Assembly: GCA_036555325.1 (NCBI GenBank)
Contig: DATBLQ010000002.1
Coordinates: forward strand, 104,189 to 168,188
Direction of reading: 5' to 3'
DNA from: DATBLQ01 sp036555325
Lineage (GTDB): Bacteria; Pseudomonadota; Alphaproteobacteria; Rhizobiales; Aestuariivirgaceae
Length of the DNA: 64,000 nucleotides
In this document: positions 58,839 through 64,000 of the stretch, piece after piece
Numbering within the stretch: position 1 is the first letter of the stretch
Layout of the letters: each line of letters starts with the position of its first letter
Made by a program: the position numbers and the translations under genes
The notes under the pieces: model-generated
Told to the model about the DNA's origin: nothing
The model's database searches: none
What the model saw: the letters and a program-made list of their open reading frames with translations, nothing else

Positions 58839-61736
58839 TCACTCCGCCGCTTCGCTCGCCCGTTCCGATTTGCGCGCCCGGCGCAGCACATCTTTCAGGA
58901 ATTGTCCGGTATAGCTTTTTGGCTCCTTCACGATGTCTTCCGGCTTTCCGGCAAAGACGATCTCTCCGCCTCGGTCGCCACCTTCCGGGCCGAGGTCGAT
59001 GATCCAGTCGGCCGTTTTGATGACTTCCAGATTATGTTCGATCACGACGACCGTATTGCCTTGATCGACCAACTCATGCAGCACCTCGAGAAGCTTCCTC
59101 ACGTCGTGGAAATGCAGCCCCGTCGTCGGCTCGTCGAGCAGATAGATCGTGCGGCCAGTCGCTCGGCGTGACAATTCCCGCGCCAGCTTCACGCGCTGCG
59201 CCTCGCCACCCGACAGTGTGGTTGCCTGCTGGCCTATGTGGATATAGCCGAGCCCAACCCGCTCGAGTGTTTCAAGCTTGTCGCGCACTGCCGGCACCGC
59301 ACGGAAAAATTCGGCACCTTCGCTGACAGTCATGTCGAGCACATCTGCAATGGATTTGTCTTTAAACCTGATTTCGAGTGTTTCGCGATTGTAGCGTTTG
59401 CCGTGGCATTCGTCGCAAGTCACGTACACATCGGGCAGAAAGTGCATCTCTATCTTGATAACGCCGTCGCCCTGGCAGGCTTCGCAACGCCCTCCCTTCA
59501 CGTTGAAGGAGAATCGTCCAGGGCCGTAGCCGCGCGCCTTCGCCTCGGGTAGCCCCGCGAACCAGTCACGGATCGGTGTAAAAGCGCCCGTATAGGTAGC
59601 GGGATTTGACCGCGGGGTCCGGCCGATCGGGCTTTGATCGATGTCGATGATCTTGTCGAGATATTCGAGCCCTTCTATGCGGTCGTGCGCCAAAGGTTGC
59701 TCGCGCGAACCCATGAGCTTGCGGGCAGCTGCACGATAGAGTGTATCTAAGAGAAGGGTAGACTTCCCTCCACCCGATAGACCCGTCACACAGGTAAAAA
59801 GCCCAATCGGGATTTCAGCCGTTACGTTTTTCAGATTGTTGGCACGCGCTCCCCTGACCACGATCACTCGACCCGCCTCGCGCTCGCGTCGTCTTTTCGG
59901 TACCGCAATCTGCTGCATGCCAGTGAGATATTGGCCCGTGAGCGAAGCAGGGCTCGCCATGATCTGCTCCGGTGCACCTTGTGCCACGATTTCTCCGCCA
60001 TGCCTGCCGGCGCCTGGTCCGATATCCACCACATGGTCGGCAGTGCGGATCGCTTCCTCGTCATGCTCGACGACTATCACGGTATTGCCCAGATCCCGGA
60101 GATGTATGAGCGTTTCGAGCAGGCGTGCATTGTCGCGCTGATGCAGGCCGATCGAAGGTTCATCCAATACATAAAGCACGCCCGTCAGTCCCGATCCGAT
60201 CTGCGATGCAAGTCTGATGCGTTGGCTCTCTCCGCCCGAGAGCGTGCCGGAGGTGCGAGACAGCGACAAATAATCAAGACCGACATCGACCAAGAATCGC
60301 AACCGTTCGCGGATTTCCTTCAAGATAGGAGCGGCGATCTCGCGTTCCTTTGGTTTCAGCTTGGGTGCCAGGTCATCGAACCAGACGCGGGCTGCGCTTA
60401 TCGACATATCGGTGACTTGACCGATATGCAGGCCGCCCACCTTGACGGCCAGCGCTTGCGGCTTGAGCCGGTAACCTCCACAGGCTTCGCAGGGCCGGTC
60501 CGACTGGTAACGTGATAGCTCCTCCCGCATCCATTCGGAATCGGTTTCTCGCCACCGGCGCTCGATATTGCCGATAACCCCCTCAAACGTTTTCCTGGTC
60601 CTGTAGGTCCTAACCCCGTCGTCATAGGTTATCGCCACCTCTTCGTCCCCGGTTCCGAACAGAATGCCTTCGCGCGCCTTCTTCGGAAGTTTCTCCCAGG
60701 AAGTGCTCATCGAGACGCGATAATGTTTGGCCAGCGCCTCCAGCGTCTGCATGTAGTAGGGTGAGGTTGCTCCGGTGCGCGACCAGGGTTGGATAGCTCC
60801 GTCACGCAGCGATAACGCAGGATCGGGTACGACCAAGTCGGCCTCGAAATGCAACTGTGTGCCGAGCCCGCCGCAATCGGCGCATGCACCGAAGGGATTG
60901 TTGAAGGAAAACAGCCTGGGCTCGATCTCGTCGATCGTGAAGCCTGAGACGGGACAGGCAAATCTTTCCGAAAAGATGACGCGTCGGGGCGCACCTTTCT
61001 CGTCCTTTTCGTCGGCGAACTCGACGACCGCAATGCCATCGGCAAGTTTCAGCGCGGTTTCAAGACTGTCTGCCAGCCGCGTCGCCATATCGGAACGCAC
61101 CACCACGCGATCCACGACCACATCGATGTCGTGCTTGATTTTCTTTTCCAGCGCCGGTGCTTCCTCGATTTCATGGAACTGTCCGTCGATCTTCACGCGC
61201 TGAAAGCCCTTTTTCTGCAGCTCGGCAAGTTCCTTGCGATACTCGCCCTTCCGGCCGCGCACGATGGGAGCGAGCAGGTAGAGCCGCGTTCCACTCGGCA
61301 TTTCCATGAGCCTGTCCACCATCTGCGTGACGGTCTGGCTTTCGATCGGAAGACCGGTGGCGGGCGAGTAGGGCACCCCAACCCGGGCAAACAGCAGCCG
61401 CAGATAGTCGTAGATCTCCGTCACGGTGCCGACCGTGGAACGAGGGTTCCGCGAGGTTGTCTTTTGTTCGATCGAGATTGCCGGCGATAGCCCGTCGATT
61501 TGATCGACGTCAGGCTTTTGCATCATCTCCAGGAACTGTCGGGCGTACGCGGAGAGAGATTCAACATAGCGTCGTTGGCCTTCGGCATAGATCGTGTCGA
61601 AGGCAAGCGAAGACTTTCCCGAGCCGGACAGCCCGGTAAACACAATCAAACGATCGCGCGGCAACTCGAGTGAGACGTTCTTCAGGTTATGCTCGCGCGC
61701 GCCCTTAATGGAGATGATCTTCTTGTTCTCTGCCAT
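58839..61736 (-). CDS. uvrA: Excinuclease ABC subunit UvrA
   Basis: The 965-residue DNA-damage sensor has two ABC modules. Module one has Walker A GLSGSGKSS near 31 and the signature LSGGESQRIRLA near 495. Module two has GLSGGGKST near 640 and LSGGEAQRVKLA near 835. Zinc-binding CxxC pairs are present: CPVSG...CADCGG in the first half and CEAC...CDEC in the second. I chose ATG 61736 (MAENKKIISIKG). An extension to 61772 lacks homology. It diverges from the cyclase gene. Confidence 0.97.
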   Translation of the reverse strand: MAENKKIISIKGAREHNLKNVSLELPRDRLIVFTGLSGSGKSSLAFDTIYAEGQRRYVESLSAYARQFLEMMQKPDVDQIDGLSPAISIEQKTTSRNPRSTVGTVTEIYDYLRLLFARVGVPYSPATGLPIESQTVTQMVDRLMEMPSGTRLYLLAPIVRGRKGEYRKELAELQKKGFQRVKIDGQFHEIEEAPALEKKIKHDIDVVVDRVVVRSDMATRLADSLETALKLADGIAVVEFADEKDEKGAPRRVIFSERFACPVSGFTIDEIEPRLFSFNNPFGACADCGGLGTQLHFEADLVVPDPALSLRDGAIQPWSRTGATSPYYMQTLEALAKHYRVSMSTSWEKLPKKAREGILFGTGDEEVAITYDDGVRTYRTRKTFEGVIGNIERRWRETDSEWMREELSRYQSDRPCEACGGYRLKPQALAVKVGGLHIGQVTDMSISAARVWFDDLAPKLKPKEREIAAPILKEIRERLRFLVDVGLDYLSLSRTSGTLSGGESQRIRLASQIGSGLTGVLYVLDEPSIGLHQRDNARLLETLIHLRDLGNTVIVVEHDEEAIRTADHVVDIGPGAGRHGGEIVAQGAPEQIMASPASLTGQYLTGMQQIAVPKRRREREAGRVIVVRGARANNLKNVTAEIPIGLFTCVTGLSGGGKSTLLLDTLYRAAARKLMGSREQPLAHDRIEGLEYLDKIIDIDQSPIGRTPRSNPATYTGAFTPIRDWFAGLPEAKARGYGPGRFSFNVKGGRCEACQGDGVIKIEMHFLPDVYVTCDECHGKRYNRETLEIRFKDKSIADVLDMTVSEGAEFFRAVPAVRDKLETLERVGLGYIHIGQQATTLSGGEAQRVKLARELSRRATGRTIYLLDEPTTGLHFHDVRKLLEVLHELVDQGNTVVVIEHNLEVIKTADWIIDLGPEGGDRGGEIVFAGKPEDIVKEPKSYTGQFLKDVLRRARKSERASEAAE

Positions 61737-61925
61737 CGGGAAAGGACTAGACCAAAAGGTGAACACGGGCAATCGGGAACTCCCCGTCGTCCACCGGCCC
61801 GGCTGCAGCGCTGACAGAACATGTCAGCAGGCAAGCGGTTGGCCGCAGTTGACGAGGATGCTAAACTGGCAAAAGGCGCGTGCGATCATATGGAGAGGAT
61901 GATCGCAATCTTCCAGTAGAAAATA

Positions 61926-63197
61926 ATGGATTATCCGGTTACCGAAAATGAACCGCAACGGCTCGAGGCTGTCCGCTCCTATGAGGCGTTTCGTTCTCCT
62001 CCAGAGCCTGCCTTCGACGATCTTGCGGAGCTTGCCGCACAGCTCGCGCACGCCCCCATTGCCTTCGTCAATATCATGGAAGAATCCAATGGTTGGCTGA
62101 AGGCAAAGCATGGGTTGCCCCCCGAGCTTACCGAGGTTCCACGCGGTGCGGTCTGCTGTGCGCACGCCATCTGCCGCAGCGATATCCTCGTCGTGCCCGA
62201 CCTGACCACCGACGAGCGATTCCGAAACCTGCCCTTCATCGGCAGCGAGCCTTTCTTGAAATTCTATGCCGGCATGCCGCTCATCAACGCGCAAGGTTAT
62301 GCGTTGGGAACGCTTTGTGTAATGGACTTCCAACCGAGGCAGATCGACTTTGATCAAGTTGAAGGTATACGCCGGCTGTCCCGCCAGGTTGTCGCCCAGC
62401 TCGAGCTGAGACGCAAACTCCGCGAAGTCGAGGACGCCAAGCAGCGTTTAGCAGAGCAAACAAAACGTTCAGAGGCCCTGATCCTCAATATTCTCCCCAC
62501 AGTCATTGCCGCCGAACTGCATTCCTCGGGTCACGTCGAGCCGAAGCATCATCCTTCAGTAACAATACTGTTCGCGGATTTCGTTGGCTTCAGCCGGTTG
62601 GCGGAAAACATGGCGCCGAGAGCTCTGCTTGACGAGCTTGACAGTTTCTTCTCGGCCTTCGACGACATCACTGCTCGTCATGGTCTCGAGAAGCTGAAGA
62701 CCATTGGGGACGCCTATATGTGCGTGGCCGGTTTGCCTAAGCAGAATGGTCGCCATGCAGTCGACGTTTGTCTCGCCGCCTTGGCGATGCAAACCCATAT
62801 GGTTGGCGCCAACGCCCAGAGGATCAAGCTGCATCTGCCGCCGTGGCAAATTCGTATCGGCATCCATACCGGCAGCGTGATGGCGGGCGTGGTGGGAAAA
62901 AACAAGTTCACCTATGACATCTGGGGCGATGCGGTGAATGTTGCCGCGCGCATGGAATCGGCCGGCGAGGGTGGTCGCATCAATGTCTCCGACACGACCT
63001 ACCATCATGTAAAGAACTACTTCGACACTGCTGCGCGCGGCACGATATCCGTGAAGAACAGGGGCGAAATACCGATGTATTTCCTCGACCGGCTCAAGCC
63101 AGAGTTCTCGCGCGACGCTGATGGACTAACGCCGAATGAAGCCCTCGATCAGGCTTTGTCGGGTTCAAGCCGCAGCTGGGCCATACCGAAAGCCTAG
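61926..63197 (+). CDS. Adenylate cyclase (class III) with N-terminal GAF domain
   Basis: The 423-residue protein has an N-terminal GAF-like sensor (about 22-160, with LGTLCVMDFQPR) and a coiled linker with RKLREVEDAKQRLAEQ. The class III cyclase domain covers about 215-395: ILFADFVGFSRLA with metal Asp, EKLKTIGDAYMCVAGLP with the purine-specifying Lys, and TYDIWGDAVNVAARMES with the specificity Asp and the catalytic Asn/Arg. Lys and Asp at these positions favour ATP over GTP. It probably makes cAMP in response to a small molecule or redox signal. The GAF ligand is unknown. Confidence 0.9.
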   Translation: MDYPVTENEPQRLEAVRSYEAFRSPPEPAFDDLAELAAQLAHAPIAFVNIMEESNGWLKAKHGLPPELTEVPRGAVCCAHAICRSDILVVPDLTTDERFRNLPFIGSEPFLKFYAGMPLINAQGYALGTLCVMDFQPRQIDFDQVEGIRRLSRQVVAQLELRRKLREVEDAKQRLAEQTKRSEALILNILPTVIAAELHSSGHVEPKHHPSVTILFADFVGFSRLAENMAPRALLDELDSFFSAFDDITARHGLEKLKTIGDAYMCVAGLPKQNGRHAVDVCLAALAMQTHMVGANAQRIKLHLPPWQIRIGIHTGSVMAGVVGKNKFTYDIWGDAVNVAARMESAGEGGRINVSDTTYHHVKNYFDTAARGTISVKNRGEIPMYFLDRLKPEFSRDADGLTPNEALDQALSGSSRSWAIPKA

Positions 63198-63212
63198 GAG
63201 ACCTACTGCTCG

Positions 63213-63581
63213 TTACGGGTGATAAGTAGTGGAAACGAAGGTCTTGTTGTTCTGCGCATCGCGTTCGAAACGCAAGAAATCGTAATAGCCGCAATTCGCG
63301 GCCCCAGGATATTCGCGGCAACCCGAAGGCCTCGCCTTGTAGATCGTGCAGCGGCGCGCTTCGGTATCGAAGAACTGGCAAATCTTGCCGAAATGCTTGT
63401 CTTTTTTTCGACGCATGATGCGCTTATACCCCTGGCCCGACTTCAGATATCGCCTTTCCGTAGCCTCTGGTGTGAGTCCGAAATACTTGGCAAGCCTTGC
63501 AAGGTCGCGCTTTGTTACGATGATCGCTGGATAGGAACAGCAATAACCGGGACATTTCAGACAATTGTAATTCTTGCGCAT
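63213..63581 (-). CDS. YkgJ family cysteine-cluster protein
   Basis: The 122-residue protein starts MRKNYNCLKCPGYCCSYP. Its C-x2-C-x3-CC cluster and the later cysteines in ICQFFD, RCTIYKARPSGCREYP and NCGYY match the YkgJ Zn/Fe-chelating family. Function is unknown, but a metal or Fe-S site is likely. I chose ATG 63581 because the longer frame to 63908 adds a non-homologous, Arg-rich stretch. It converges with the cyclase gene 15 nt away. Confidence 0.85.
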   Translation of the reverse strand: MRKNYNCLKCPGYCCSYPAIIVTKRDLARLAKYFGLTPEATERRYLKSGQGYKRIMRRKKDKHFGKICQFFDTEARRCTIYKARPSGCREYPGAANCGYYDFLRFERDAQNNKTFVSTTYHP

Positions 63582-63742
63582 TGGTTCGAAGTTGCAGATC
63601 GGCCCTACAATGCTGATGGATATAGCCGCAAGCCAATCGGAGCAATAGAAGACAACCCCAAGCCAACAAAAAAGTTGCGCGCTCCGCCTCCGATAGTGGA
63701 TGAGAATGCTTGAATTGGGTGAGCGACAACGGCGGCGCCCTA

Positions 63743-64000
63743 TTACTCCCCCTTCACCTTGACATAGCGCCCCGGTGCGTCTTCGATTGCCCCGAACCGT
63801 CCGCTTCCCGGAACGCGGGCCTTCACCCACTTGCCCGAGCGCGTGTTGATCCACTCGAGCCAGTCCGGCCACCATGAGCCCGCATGTTCCCTTGCGCCTG
63901 CCCACCACTCCGCAAGCGTCGGGGCGCCGTCCTCATTTGTCCAGAACTGATATTTCTGCGCCTCGGGCGGGTTCACCACGCCTGCAATATGCCCGGAAGC
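63743..64000 (-). CDS. phaC: Poly(R)-hydroxyalkanoate synthase PhaC (3' end; gene runs off the window)
   Basis: The frame is open to the window edge at 64000 and codes for the last 85 residues of a class I PHA synthase. The visible tail has ASGHIAGVVNPP, YQFWTN, the trailing SWWPDWLEW and RSGKWVKAR, then APGRYVKVKG. The SGHIAGVVNPP segment is the conserved active-site His region of PhaC. The enzyme polymerises 3-hydroxyacyl-CoA into storage polyester. The N-terminal part, including the catalytic Cys, lies outside. A GTG at 63979 would be an internal codon, not the start. Confidence 0.9.
   Translation of the reverse strand, partial: ASGHIAGVVNPPEAQKYQFWTNEDGAPTLAEWWAGAREHAGSWWPDWLEWINTRSGKWVKARVPGSGRFGAIEDAPGRYVKVKGE

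Noticed and set aside
51366..58860. The string GCGGAGTGACTCC surrounds the stop codons of both trmFO and uvrA (51370-51383 and 58835-58847 regions, minus strand), palindromic around TGA.
   Set aside because: Both genes end in Ala-Glu-stop codons, which would produce most of the match. A 13-base coincidence in 64 kb is not surprising, and the 1-nt loop cannot form a hairpin.
63582..63908. A longer N-terminus for the YkgJ-type protein.
   Set aside because: The extra 109 residues are Arg/Gly-rich and non-homologous. The Cys cluster family begins at the chosen Met.

Overview
The window reads as ordinary chromosome of an alphaproteobacterium, most likely in the order Hyphomicrobiales (Rhizobiales). 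The evidence is gene order and family content: yceD-plsX-fabH-ihfA-merR-tRNA-Pro, argS-SPOR-nagZ-scpA-scpB-tatABC-serS-surE-pcm-nlpD, yajC-secD-secF-Mth938-squalene-synthase-like-trmFO, DUF2842, an ExoR-like Sel1 protein and a PhaC polyester synthase. Base composition looks moderately GC-rich by eye. Genes are packed tightly, and many neighbours share an ATGA stop/start overlap. I saw no insertion sequences, phage genes, CRISPR arrays, rRNA or toxin-antitoxin loci.

Region 1 (1-4.96 kb) holds bamE, a cytochrome bc1 chaperone gene, yceD, an unannotated 45-codon ORF coupled at both ends, plsX, fabH, ihfA, a MerR regulator and tRNA-Pro(GGG). Region 2 (4.9-15.2 kb) is a complete Wzx/Wzy-type exopolysaccharide locus. 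Six genes read leftward: OPX export lipoprotein, GT4, initiating phosphotransferase, polymerase/ligase, flippase and GT2. The last gene runs 50 nt into the antisense of tRNA-Pro. Diverging from them are a Wzc-like chain-length regulator with a degenerate kinase domain and a polysaccharide deacetylase. Two 15-bp repeats exactly 30 bp apart lie in the divergent promoter. Region 3 (15.2-30.6 kb) is mixed: ctaA, a repeat-rich autotransporter, argC fused by overlap to a flavin/FeS oxidoreductase, membrane proteins of unknown function (DUF2189, DUF898), an M48 protease, ilvD, an ExoR-like periplasmic regulator, xthA, erpA and dgt.

Region 4 (30.6-52.8 kb) is a long housekeeping run: argS, a SPOR protein, nagZ, scpAB, an orphan ABC ATPase, tatABC, serS, surE, pcm, an NlpD-like LysM/LytM protein, a GST, a CHRD protein, a DUF815 ATPase, yajC, secDF, a Mth938-like protein whose likely start is a non-canonical CTG, a squalene/phytoene synthase-like protein and trmFO. 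Region 5 (52.8-64 kb) has kbl-tdh (threonine to glycine), a membrane-associated ATP-grasp protein, a malyl-CoA-lyase-type enzyme, corA, uvrA, a GAF-adenylate cyclase, a YkgJ-type cysteine-cluster protein and the 3' end of phaC, which continues off the window.

The best second-look items are: the exopolysaccharide locus with its pseudo-kinase and paired operator-like repeats, together with the ExoR-like gene 12 kb away; the membrane ATP-grasp protein beside kbl-tdh; the small coupled ORF before plsX; and the CTG start after secF. Nothing here is convincingly a wholly new system. All family calls come from reading the translated sequence, not from database searches.
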